A stretch of 64,000 nucleotides of DNA from DASPKM01 sp035628135 (GTDB lineage: Bacteria; Bacteroidota; Bacteroidia; Chitinophagales; Chitinophagaceae): assembly GCA_035628135.1 (NCBI GenBank), contig DASPKM010000010.1, positions 806,001-870,000 of the forward strand, written 5' to 3'. The notes beneath the pieces are model-generated. The model searched no databases and was not told the origin of the DNA. It saw nothing but the letters and a program-made list of their open reading frames with translations. Of this stretch, positions 24,515-33,252 are shown piece after piece. The stretch's first letter is position 1. Each line of letters begins with the position of its first letter. The translations under genes were made by a program, and so were the position numbers.

Positions 24515-26722
24515 CTATTCTACCCTGAATGTTTTCTTCCCGCTCACAACGCCTTTATCCGTCACACCCTGCACGATGCAAATAAATTCACCTTTCAGAT
24601 CGTTGGTATAAAATGTAATCTCCGCTTTTCCATTTTCATCGGTTTTTATCAATGGCCGCCATTGCAAAGTAGCGCTGACATCGGTGGTGAGATCATTCTG
24701 AAAATCATTTACATAAAATTCTTTCGAATGGCTGCGGCCCTGCACTTTATATAGCATCAGCTCCTTTGTCCTTGCCTGTTCCTGCTTACAGGCACGGTAT
24801 ATTACGGTGATCAACCGGTCTGGGTTGAATTCCTGCATGTAATACGTCTCGCCATCCACCGGTGGCGTGCCGCCGGATTTGTGCCGTTTGCAATTTAAAA
24901 TATTGTACATGCACACATAATCGCTGCAGCGCTCACTTTGAAATACTTTCTGACCGTATCCAAAAACCTGCGGGAGGTTATCCCGCTTGGTTGTTTTCAC
25001 GTAAACGGTGTCAAGTTTTTTTGCCGTGATAAATTCCGGTAATTCCTGCGGCAGCATTTCACCGGCAGCAACTTTTTTATTGATAATCGATTTTTTCGCC
25101 AATAGGCTGTATACAGAATCCTCCGGATGATCGAACTTAAAGCTGTAATCTTCTTTGTTCTTAGCATTCACGGTCAATGACAACTTCCAATTCGGAGGCG
25201 TGGCGGTTAACTCAGGGGGCAATAGAAAATAACCACTTTCATCTGTTTTGAAGGTTTGTATCACTGATTTATTGATGACAATAATTTCAACAGGCTTTCC
25301 GGGCGGTTTGCCTTTGAGTAATACATGACCGCCAACACCCAGCGGCGTATCGTTGTACGCAATTTTTATCGGGTGCCAGGGATCCCACCGGTAGCGCGTC
25401 CAGCACTTCGTAAGCAGGAACATTTCAATATCGCCAGTGCTGTTACTGTTCAAAGTAAATGGCAGATCATTTTGGGTGTAGCGGCCATAGTAATGCATAG
25501 GCATGATGTCCTGGTATACCAGCGTATCAATCCTCCTTTTAAAAACCGCTGCGAGTGAAATGACCGCAGGTTTCCCTTTTCCTGAAGCATCCACGGTTTG
25601 GACAGACAATTTTACTTTGGAACGGGCATGATAGTTGGCGGAATCCGTGGAAATATTAGCGCTTACCATATCTTTCACTCCTGCAAAAACAGTACGCTCT
25701 GCCACGGGATTTGCCAGGCTGTCGAAGACAGTAATGGTGCATAACCCGGCGGGCAACCTGCTTGCCGCCACATCTACTACAAACCTCGGCACATTGGCAA
25801 CCACTTCTTCAAAATAATATATGCGCCTGAAATCATGCACCAGCACATACACGGTGTTGATGCGTGGCCGGCCCGATACAGTGAACCGCAACGTATCCTT
25901 GATCACCCCCTGTTGCACTGAAACGTTATATCCATTTTTCAGAACAGCAGGCATGATTTGTTCGATTGAATCAATTGCCGAACTGCGTGGACGTATCGCA
26001 TATCGCTTGCCTTCGGCAGGCGTAAATTCAAACACACCCCGCCCGGTTTCGTCAGCACGCACTGTAGCAATGGAAATCCCGTTCTCGAGCAGATCGCCCG
26101 TAAATCCATAAGGCTTGCCGGAAATGGAGCGCACTTCAAACGCAACTTTTGTTTTAAGACGCGCGATAAGGTTCCCGCTTTCGGGATACCATTTTATCCT
26201 TAGCCTTTTTTCAGGCGGCAATTGGCCTACTGCCTGCTTTGCGCCTGCCGTTGCATTGCCGGCAAAGCCTGCCCTGGGCGCATGCACGCGGATGGATTGG
26301 ACAAATGGGACCTGGGATTGCTCTCGTAAAAATCCATTGGTAAAAGCGATCAGCTGGTAATCCCCGGCCGGCAACGAATCGGGAACAAAAATGGAACCTG
26401 CGCCTACGCCATTCTCCATGACAAACTTGTCTGACGCAATTATTTTTTTAGTTACGGCGTCGGCAAGGCAAGCATATACGGTATGATGTTCCTGTCGCGG
26501 CAACGATGAATGTACCAGGTAAGCGGCAAACCAAACATTCTCATTGGGCAGGTAGATCGATTTGTCTACGTGGAGGAACACCTGCGCGGTAGAGTCCGGC
26601 CTTTCTGCTCTTTGCAGCCTGTGGTTTATCTGGTTGAACATAGAGTCCAACGGGGATTGGCCGAAAGCATAACCCGAAATAAACAGTAAACGCAATACCA
26701 GCTTGACACAACGCATGCTCAT
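24515..26722 (-). CDS. Secreted MG2-like beta-sandwich protein
   Basis: A 735-residue protein with a signal peptide (residues 1-22, LLFISGYAFGQ). HVDKSIYLPNENVWFAAYLV and LPAGDYQLIAFTNGFLRE form the first macroglobulin (MG2-like) domain typical of large Bacteroidota envelope proteins. Further beta-sandwich units follow, and the C-terminus (VSATLQWRPLIKTDENGKAEITFYTNDLKG, cited in part) is the usual end of the family. No thioester (CxEQ) motif is present, so it is not a true trapping alpha-2-macroglobulin. Likely outer-membrane associated; ligand unknown. It has no TonB-receptor neighbour here. Confidence 0.8.
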   Translation of the reverse strand: MSMRCVKLVLRLLFISGYAFGQSPLDSMFNQINHRLQRAERPDSTAQVFLHVDKSIYLPNENVWFAAYLVHSSLPRQEHHTVYACLADAVTKKIIASDKFVMENGVGAGSIFVPDSLPAGDYQLIAFTNGFLREQSQVPFVQSIRVHAPRAGFAGNATAGAKQAVGQLPPEKRLRIKWYPESGNLIARLKTKVAFEVRSISGKPYGFTGDLLENGISIATVRADETGRGVFEFTPAEGKRYAIRPRSSAIDSIEQIMPAVLKNGYNVSVQQGVIKDTLRFTVSGRPRINTVYVLVHDFRRIYYFEEVVANVPRFVVDVAASRLPAGLCTITVFDSLANPVAERTVFAGVKDMVSANISTDSANYHARSKVKLSVQTVDASGKGKPAVISLAAVFKRRIDTLVYQDIMPMHYYGRYTQNDLPFTLNSNSTGDIEMFLLTKCWTRYRWDPWHPIKIAYNDTPLGVGGHVLLKGKPPGKPVEIIVINKSVIQTFKTDESGYFLLPPELTATPPNWKLSLTVNAKNKEDYSFKFDHPEDSVYSLLAKKSIINKKVAAGEMLPQELPEFITAKKLDTVYVKTTKRDNLPQVFGYGQKVFQSERCSDYVCMYNILNCKRHKSGGTPPVDGETYYMQEFNPDRLITVIYRACKQEQARTKELMLYKVQGRSHSKEFYVNDFQNDLTTDVSATLQWRPLIKTDENGKAEITFYTNDLKGEFICIVQGVTDKGVVSGKKTFRVE

Positions 26723-26754
26723 ACACTAAATTTAAGCAAGCGGCCTCATCTTTT

Positions 26755-27147
26755 TTAGAATGATCTGTCCAACGCCACCGCTGCCTTCAATAATTTTTTT
26801 ATCGGCTTATCATCAATCTCATCGGCAGTTTTAAATATTTTGTAAAAGATCTGCTTGTTGGTGCCCCTTGTGAGGTAATTATCTTCATCAACAAACTTAT
26901 TGGCATGCCAAAAGCCCAGGAGCACGCCTTTCTTAATTCCTCCCCGTGGAACAGTGGAAGGCCAGATGATGCAAATTCCTTTCTTGCCATAAAAATATGG
27001 AACATTATAGGATATCTTTTCCTTACAATAGGATGGCAGGTTCTCGAGAATTACCTGCCTTAACACGTCTACGATGATGCGCTCTTCTGGAGGCAGGACC
27101 TCATAAAGCTGCACCAATGATCTTATCTTGAAAGGAAGTGTTGCCAT
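26755..27147 (-). CDS. DUF1801 domain protein
   Basis: A 130-residue protein of the DUF1801/YdhG-like fold: LRQVILENLP, EKISYNVPYFYGKKGICIIWPS, KGVLLGFWHANKFVD. Small cytosolic proteins of this type are common in Bacteroidota and of unknown function. Near-normal length; no signal peptide. Co-oriented with the VOC gene 33 bases upstream, probably one transcript. Confidence 0.8.
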   Translation of the reverse strand: MATLPFKIRSLVQLYEVLPPEERIIVDVLRQVILENLPSYCKEKISYNVPYFYGKKGICIIWPSTVPRGGIKKGVLLGFWHANKFVDEDNYLTRGTNKQIFYKIFKTADEIDDKPIKKLLKAAVALDRSF

Positions 27148-27180
27148 ACCGAAAAGCTTGAAGTTGGATTCGATTGCAGG

Positions 27181-27570
27181 CTATGAGATGGGACGTCCAA
27201 AAAACAACACATACCCATCAGCGTCTTGTATCTCAAATCCTCGCAAATTATCATCGTCATCGCCTAGTGGCCGGTGAAAATTCATGCCTCCGGCCCGGTA
27301 TTCTTCAAATAAAACATCAGGTTCTGAAGTATAAATGAATGCATCCAACCGGGCCCATTCATGTCTCGTATGATTGGGGAGCGGTTTTATATCAGGAGCA
27401 ATTTCTTTAAGCATGATCGAGACCTTATCACGGCCTACGATGGCAAAGAAAGGAGCGTCCTCCGGGCCAATATACCGAACCTCAAACCCAAGTTTATTTG
27501 TATAAAACGACAACGAGGCCTGTATGTCGGCAACAATGAAACAGGGCGAAACATAAGTAAGATTGACCAT
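27181..27570 (-). CDS. VOC family protein (glyoxalase/bleomycin-resistance fold)
   Basis: A 129-residue vicinal-oxygen-chelate protein: SPCFIVADIQASLSFYTNKLGFEV opens the first beta-alpha-beta-beta-beta unit, RHEWARLDAFIYTSEPDVLF and GFEIQDADGYVLFFGRP the second. Metal-ligand candidates are the histidine/glutamate pair of the second unit. Length and layout fit small bleomycin-resistance-like proteins; the substrate cannot be told. Confidence 0.85.
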   Translation of the reverse strand: MVNLTYVSPCFIVADIQASLSFYTNKLGFEVRYIGPEDAPFFAIVGRDKVSIMLKEIAPDIKPLPNHTRHEWARLDAFIYTSEPDVLFEEYRAGGMNFHRPLGDDDDNLRGFEIQDADGYVLFFGRPIS

Positions 27571-27855
27571 GATACTATGCTTGGTTTGCCATTAAAGTTA
27601 AGCTATTGGCAGACGGTGAAATCGTGCCCGCAGCCCGACTACTCTCCTTCCCGCCGCGCCGCACAATGGCGAGGTGACGGACATTTTGCAAGTTTTCACA
27701 TTTTTTGTAAAATTTTTAAACCAATTAATTCGTTTCAGGGGTTTTCACTGTTTTTAAACTGGCAATATTTTTTCTATATTGTTCCTTCTATCCCTCCTAT
27801 AAAACTTCAGTGAAACAAGTTATCGCTTACTTCCTGGTGGAATTAAATTTTTTAA
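27571..27855. other. Divergent intergenic region before the actin-like/PBP operon
   Basis: 285 AT-rich bases between a minus-strand VOC gene and the large plus-strand operon, so it must hold both promoters. I see poly-T tracts (near 27,700-27,780) but no clear TTG...TAnnTTTG pair for the operon. TAACTTTA near 27,595 on the minus strand could be a -7 element for the VOC gene. Confidence 0.4.
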
Positions 27856-30279
27856 ATGCGCAAACACTTTTTACCGTTTGTAAGAGAACAGCAAGACGCG
27901 TTTGACTATTGGCTCTGCCATTCACACGTGGCAGGCGAACGGCCATTCTTTATTTTTCTTACGAGCACATCGCACGTAAATCCTGACATGGCCAACAAAC
28001 CATGGTTCAGCTTCATAGAAAAACCCTGGCAACAACGCGATGTGATGGATGACTCATGGACTTTGCTCGACATCAGCGGCAGTAAGGACGAAATGAGCAA
28101 CTACCTGTATTCTAACCGCGACATTCAACCGGTTGACAATCCCGAGCTTACTGTCGAAACCGTTAAAGCTCCCGCTTCCCACAAAAACAGGATGATACAG
28201 GTGATCGTGGACCCGGCGGCAAAAGATTATGTTTTCACGGTAAAGGATAACCGCATCCTGCGTCTCAAATCCAATTATCCCAACGATTCAATAGATATCC
28301 AACTCAAATACCGGAACGGTACGCTGGAATATTTTTTCAACTTCAGGGTATACATCCCCACCCGCGGTACAGAATACCGTGAAGCATGGCTTGATTTCGG
28401 CAGCGAAGCTTCGCAATACGGAGTCATCGGCAGGAACATGGAGCGCGACATAACCCATACCGCCGGAGAAATTTTCCAGGATTTCAAGGAAATATACAAC
28501 CAGGGCACAACTGAAAACAGCCTGATAAAACAGTACGACAACTCATTGCATCCAACTGATGCTGTAAAGCTGATCAAAACACGGCTGTATGTAGATGAAC
28601 AAAGGCCCAATGACAATATCCTGAACGGGAACATGTTCTCGGCGCAAGAGGATGCCCTGTTATACTTTACACCATTGGGAACCTCTACTCACCCGAACCT
28701 GCTCCCTAACCTCAAGCTCCTGCTCAGCCAAACCGGCATGGCGGCTGATTACAAATTCAGGATTGGCGGTAAAACTTATCACCTGAACGAGTCAGACAGT
28801 TTTGACCTGGTTTGCTCGGTAATGAGAACTTATATCCAGGTGCTGTTGAACGGCATGCGCAAACGCGATGAATCAGCAGAATTTTATGTGAAGGTTACCT
28901 GCCTTTTTCCCAACACATTGAAGCAAGCCACGATTTTCCGGATATTGTACGCATTGTACCAGGAGCTCGACAAGCAAAGGCAGGAAGGAAAATTACCCGC
29001 ACAGATCAAGGGAATAGAGCTCGATTCCATACCGGAAAGCGATGCCAGCCTGATGTCCAAGCCCGAACTCTCCAAAGAAACCGGCTACAATGAAATTGTA
29101 CTGAGCATCGATTGCGGCAAAGGCACTACCGACATAGGGGTTTACCAGGCAGTACGCAGAGGGCACGACAAGGTATTTAAAAGGCTGTTGCGCACAGGCA
29201 TGCCGGCGGCGGGCAATTACCTTACAGTAGCCGTAACCCTGGACCTGCTGCTGACCTACATCAACAGCTTTGCAAAGGGAATGGATGACCGGCCTGTAAA
29301 TAAAAAGAAACTGGTAAGAGATTGCCTTGCAAAGATCATTGAGCTATCCGTGAACAGCGATGATATCTGGAACGAAATGGAGAGCCTGAAAAAAATTGTC
29401 TCCGCCGGCCGGAACATACCTGCGTATAGCACCGGCAAACAAATAGCGGAAACAGATTTTGTAAATGAAGTGATCATCGACATCGCCACCAGCAAACCAT
29501 TTTCTACTGCATTGTCCGGCGGCAGGCAACCCAAGCTTGAAGACAGCATTGCAATTGGGCACACATTCACCGATGACTTTATTCGCAAGCTTGTCAGGGT
29601 ATGCACAGGCCCGATCAACATGGTTGATGCAAACATCAAGGCCTTCGGCCTTGCATCGTTCAACGTTACTAGGCTCAGTCTTTCTGGCCGCGGGTTCCTG
29701 TTCAAACCATTCCGCGAAGCGCTGGTACAGGAGCTCTCAGCGCGCTATCCCTCATTGGCACGAGAGGGAGCGCTCAAGTTGCCCTCGGCTTCAAGCGAGT
29801 ACGATTGGAAGCAACGTTCAGTAGATGGCGTAAAGAACATAGGATTTATTGAAAAGCACGGGTTCCTGGATTACCTGCTCGCAGGGGGCAAAAATTGGAT
29901 ACACCGCGTGTTTGAACCCCCTCGCGCGAAAGCCCTTTTCAAAATGGTAAATGATGCCGTTACTTATAACTATTTTGACCGGGACCCCAGTCACCGGTTC
30001 CGGTTTGGAAACAACAGTATCATTTCCGGCAGTTATGAAATGCGCAGGCCCCACGGCGAAGACATCAGCCCCCGCGTGAGCTACCGGTACTTCTTCGACG
30101 GCCTCGATTATCGCTTTGCAATTGATGATAAAAGCAAGAAGGAAAATTTCTCAGTCAAACCCATTCACGAAGTAAATAACCAGGATTTTGAACAGTTGCC
30201 GATCATTTCCCAAATGCCAAATGTCAGTCTCGCCCGCATTGACAACATCCTGGGATTTGTCGATGACATATTAAAATAA
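27856..30279 (+). CDS. Actin/Hsp70-superfamily ATPase (first gene of the cell-wall-like operon)
   Basis: An 807-residue cytosolic protein. The actin-like ATPase fold is indicated by a phosphate-1-like segment WLDFGSEASQYG (D180), a phosphate-2 motif LSIDCGKGTTDIGVYQ (D419, G421, T424-T425-D426) and an adenosine-like motif RLSLSGRGFLFKPFREAL near residue 610. The order and spacing fit Hsp70/ParM/SrfB-type proteins; an extra N-terminal domain of about 170 residues precedes it. The family is recognised only at fold level and may be close to SrfB-like proteins. It is followed after five bases by a coiled-coil membrane protein and then by membrane proteins including a PBP-domain protein, so it may organise an envelope complex as MreB does. 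Confidence 0.75.
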   Translation: MRKHFLPFVREQQDAFDYWLCHSHVAGERPFFIFLTSTSHVNPDMANKPWFSFIEKPWQQRDVMDDSWTLLDISGSKDEMSNYLYSNRDIQPVDNPELTVETVKAPASHKNRMIQVIVDPAAKDYVFTVKDNRILRLKSNYPNDSIDIQLKYRNGTLEYFFNFRVYIPTRGTEYREAWLDFGSEASQYGVIGRNMERDITHTAGEIFQDFKEIYNQGTTENSLIKQYDNSLHPTDAVKLIKTRLYVDEQRPNDNILNGNMFSAQEDALLYFTPLGTSTHPNLLPNLKLLLSQTGMAADYKFRIGGKTYHLNESDSFDLVCSVMRTYIQVLLNGMRKRDESAEFYVKVTCLFPNTLKQATIFRILYALYQELDKQRQEGKLPAQIKGIELDSIPESDASLMSKPELSKETGYNEIVLSIDCGKGTTDIGVYQAVRRGHDKVFKRLLRTGMPAAGNYLTVAVTLDLLLTYINSFAKGMDDRPVNKKKLVRDCLAKIIELSVNSDDIWNEMESLKKIVSAGRNIPAYSTGKQIAETDFVNEVIIDIATSKPFSTALSGGRQPKLEDSIAIGHTFTDDFIRKLVRVCTGPINMVDANIKAFGLASFNVTRLSLSGRGFLFKPFREALVQELSARYPSLAREGALKLPSASSEYDWKQRSVDGVKNIGFIEKHGFLDYLLAGGKNWIHRVFEPPRAKALFKMVNDAVTYNYFDRDPSHRFRFGNNSIISGSYEMRRPHGEDISPRVSYRYFFDGLDYRFAIDDKSKKENFSVKPIHEVNNQDFEQLPIISQMPNVSLARIDNILGFVDDILK

Positions 30280-30284
30280 ACTCG

Positions 30285-31568
30285 ATGAAAAGCGTATCAT
30301 TAGCAGCATCGTTTATCTTACTACTGGCAGGCTTATTGCCTGCACAACACACCACAGCGCAGCCCAGGGATTCGTTGGTCAGGATCACCTTGCAGATGAG
30401 GCCGCAGCCGGGACTTACAGGCCCGGACCAAATAAGGCAATTAGTGCTCGATGGATACCGGCAATTGTATCTATCGCAGGCTGCAGGCGTCACCAGCAAT
30501 CTCTCGGAGTTTTATTATGAAAAGAAAGATGCAGCCGTTGGCGCGCCCGCAAAACAGGTATTGGATTCAGGAAGCATGGCCCGATACATACGTTGGATCA
30601 ATTACGTGTCGTCGAAGCCGGGCCCGGTTGTTTTCAAAGATATGTTGGACTCCCTGGCACGCGCAGATATTTATCAGCTGCCGCAAGACCCATCATCCCA
30701 ATCCACCGCCAGCCAGGATAACACCAACGTTCTTTGGATCATTCTTGCAGTGGTGGCAGGCGCAATCCTCATGATTGCCGCACAGTTGTCCGTAAAGTGG
30801 TGGAAGGGGCGCAGGAGAGCAAAGGCAGCGGCAGCATCGGAACAAAACATTCCGCAGGAAGTGGACGAATGGGCGCAATATGAAACGTTGACTACGCACG
30901 AACAAAAACTGGTAGAAAGGTTGCAAGGCATGGGGGAAGCAAAGGCTGCATTTCTTGAAAAGCTCAACCGCTATGTAGCAGATAAGTGGACAAAGGAGCA
31001 ATATGAGAAGCTGAACGCACGCTTCGAGGAATTGGACAGGAAAAAGAGTGAATTGGAGCAGCATCTTTCGGCAACGAAGACGCAGAAAGGCACACTCGAG
31101 ACCACAAAAGTTGACAATGAAAAAGTAATTTCAAAACTCACCGCGGATAATGGAAAGCTTGCTTTTGAAAATGAAGGGTTGAAAAAACAGCAGGCAGAAC
31201 TAACGGAGATCAAACAGATCAATGAAAGAATACGGCAGCGCCTGCTGGATAGGAATAAACCCGACAATTGCACCGATCCCAACGTGTTTTATCATGCCTT
31301 CATTTTATTAAGTGAATTTTCACAGTACATCATCGGGTTTAAGACAGACAATGCAGTGCCTAACCTGAACAACTGGCTCAAGGATGAACAGCCGGAATTT
31401 CCTGACGCCGGAAATACCATTACATCGGGCAACGAAGGGTTCATGATATTGCTGAAAAAGCTGAAGGCCTCGGGCATCAGCCAGCCCGCGATGGGCGGGA
31501 AGCACCTGCACCTGCAGGCAAAACGCATTTCGAATGAAACGTTCAAGGAGCATTCATACCTGAAATAG
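30285..31568 (+). CDS. Single-pass membrane protein with long cytosolic coiled coil
   Basis: A 427-residue protein. Signal peptide at residues 1-26 (LLAGLLPAQHTTAQ), a periplasmic part to about 145, one transmembrane helix (VLWIILAVVAGAILMIAAQL, about 147-166) followed by a basic stop (KWWKGRRRAKAAA), then a cytosolic coiled coil (about 240-320, ELDRKKSELEQHLSATKTQK and similar) and a small C-terminal globular domain. Such a protein can tie a cytosolic filament to the envelope. It overlaps no gene but sits 5 bases after the ATPase and 1 base before the next gene, so it is part of one operon. No named family recognised. Confidence 0.75.
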   Translation: MKSVSLAASFILLLAGLLPAQHTTAQPRDSLVRITLQMRPQPGLTGPDQIRQLVLDGYRQLYLSQAAGVTSNLSEFYYEKKDAAVGAPAKQVLDSGSMARYIRWINYVSSKPGPVVFKDMLDSLARADIYQLPQDPSSQSTASQDNTNVLWIILAVVAGAILMIAAQLSVKWWKGRRRAKAAAASEQNIPQEVDEWAQYETLTTHEQKLVERLQGMGEAKAAFLEKLNRYVADKWTKEQYEKLNARFEELDRKKSELEQHLSATKTQKGTLETTKVDNEKVISKLTADNGKLAFENEGLKKQQAELTEIKQINERIRQRLLDRNKPDNCTDPNVFYHAFILLSEFSQYIIGFKTDNAVPNLNNWLKDEQPEFPDAGNTITSGNEGFMILLKKLKASGISQPAMGGKHLHLQAKRISNETFKEHSYLK

Positions 31569-31569
31569 C

Positions 31570-33252
31570 ATGGTACTTGTAAGTGTGATATTTGTTGGCG
31601 GACTTGTTGCCCTGTTGTTGTTCCTGCGCAGGATCTTTTCGCATGAGCAACCCCGCAGCAATATGTCGATGTTATCGTTCCTCGGGGCTAGTGTGATCAT
31701 GCATGCGGGATTGGGTTTGTTGTTTCAATCCGCCATGTCGGGCGACAGGTGGATCTGGGAAAACCTGCGCAACAACCTGGCGCATCATTTTTTTGTACAC
31801 CAGGGCTTCCAGGATGCAGAAGGCGAACCACTACAGGTGGCAGGCAATAAGGCCACCGCTTTGTTCCCTTCGCTCGAAGGCCGCTTTTCTATCAGCCATA
31901 ACCCGGGCACCGAACATTGCACATTGGCATTCGATTCATTTCCCTATCCAATATATACCAGCCATAACGGCGCCTGGATGCTCGCTCAGGCAATGCCCAA
32001 CGCCGTTGCCACTGACCAGGCGCTTATCATTAGAGGTGATGGGCAACCGGAACAACTCGGCATTTCTATTAAACAAGGAGAAAAAGACAATGAGTTCGGG
32101 TTTATCATCGCTTATGCGGGACAGTCAGATACGCTTGCAAGAGAAAAGATAGCCTATGGCAATTCGCTTTTCAGGATACTGGAAAAAACTACCCTTCCGC
32201 TGCCGGAAATATTGCTTAGTCATTCTAAAATGATCTACCTGTTAAAGGACAGCCTGGGGCCCAAAGAAAAAAACAATACACACTCGCGGTTAAAATGGTT
32301 TGCGGGCAAACAACCGGGCATTCAATATTGGCAAACTGTGGTACCTGCTTCCGCCCCTTTGGCAATTACGTTGCGACAGGGCGATAATATCATTGACCTC
32401 CTCGGGCTAAGCCTGCTTCCGGGAACACATCAATTGCAATACGGCAGCGCTTTTTATATTGGCATCGATGCAGCTGGGGGGCGGTCGTTTGCGGGGCAGG
32501 CAGCTTTTACAGTGTGCAAGGTCCGCGATTCTCTTTTACTTGAATACAAACAAGCGCCGTTATATACTTTGCCCGGCAACAGCAATGATATGCCAGGCAC
32601 GTTTCAATCTGTATTTATCAATACGCATGCAGACAGCGCGCTGCTCCAGGATAACCTGGCGGGATATATTCTGCCGACGTTGAACAATGCGGCCTCCGGC
32701 GGCAATGTGCATCATATCAATGCGCAGGTAGACTTCAGGGCGGGTAAGACCGGCCATGGCTTGCGGGATGTGAAGGTTTATCCATTTGCTGCGCGCGACG
32801 AGGACGATCCTATACGCACATCGGCAGACAGCACCTGGAACATTTCCGACAATGGCGGCGTAAACTGGCGGTTCTCATTTCTCAATTCCTTTATCAATGC
32901 GCGCACGGAGTATGGTGATTTCTTTTGGGCGCTTTTTGTGTTTCACCTCGTGTTTATAGGCGCATATCTCTGGATATATAAGAAGCCATCTGCTCCCTCG
33001 CCGCTGATGGTTTGGGCGCTTGTACATGTGGCATTATATTGTTTTTTGCTGAGGATATTCCTGCTGTGGCGCATCGACAGCTTTCCGCCTTCGGAAGGGA
33101 TCAATCATGATTTTTATAAAAGCATCGTGGAAGGAACGCCGCAATACGGCCGCACGTTGTTATTGGCTTTAGCATGTTATGTAACCGTCATGAGCGTGTT
33201 TTGGCTGATCTGCATGCCGCGGACCCAGCGTTATCTTAAATCAAAGAGATGA
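31570..33252 (+). CDS. Polytopic membrane protein with large extracytoplasmic domain
   Basis: A 560-residue protein of unknown family: two N-terminal membrane helices (about 2-20 and 38-54), an extracytoplasmic region of about 390 residues rich in beta strands, and three C-terminal helices (about 455-473, 480-497 and 525-545, the last two around LLRIFLLWRID). Its stop overlaps the next gene's ATG by four bases (ATGA). The pairing with a PBP-domain protein of similar topology suggests a partner in one membrane complex. Confidence 0.7.
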   Translation: MVLVSVIFVGGLVALLLFLRRIFSHEQPRSNMSMLSFLGASVIMHAGLGLLFQSAMSGDRWIWENLRNNLAHHFFVHQGFQDAEGEPLQVAGNKATALFPSLEGRFSISHNPGTEHCTLAFDSFPYPIYTSHNGAWMLAQAMPNAVATDQALIIRGDGQPEQLGISIKQGEKDNEFGFIIAYAGQSDTLAREKIAYGNSLFRILEKTTLPLPEILLSHSKMIYLLKDSLGPKEKNNTHSRLKWFAGKQPGIQYWQTVVPASAPLAITLRQGDNIIDLLGLSLLPGTHQLQYGSAFYIGIDAAGGRSFAGQAAFTVCKVRDSLLLEYKQAPLYTLPGNSNDMPGTFQSVFINTHADSALLQDNLAGYILPTLNNAASGGNVHHINAQVDFRAGKTGHGLRDVKVYPFAARDEDDPIRTSADSTWNISDNGGVNWRFSFLNSFINARTEYGDFFWALFVFHLVFIGAYLWIYKKPSAPSPLMVWALVHVALYCFLLRIFLLWRIDSFPPSEGINHDFYKSIVEGTPQYGRTLLLALACYVTVMSVFWLICMPRTQRYLKSKR

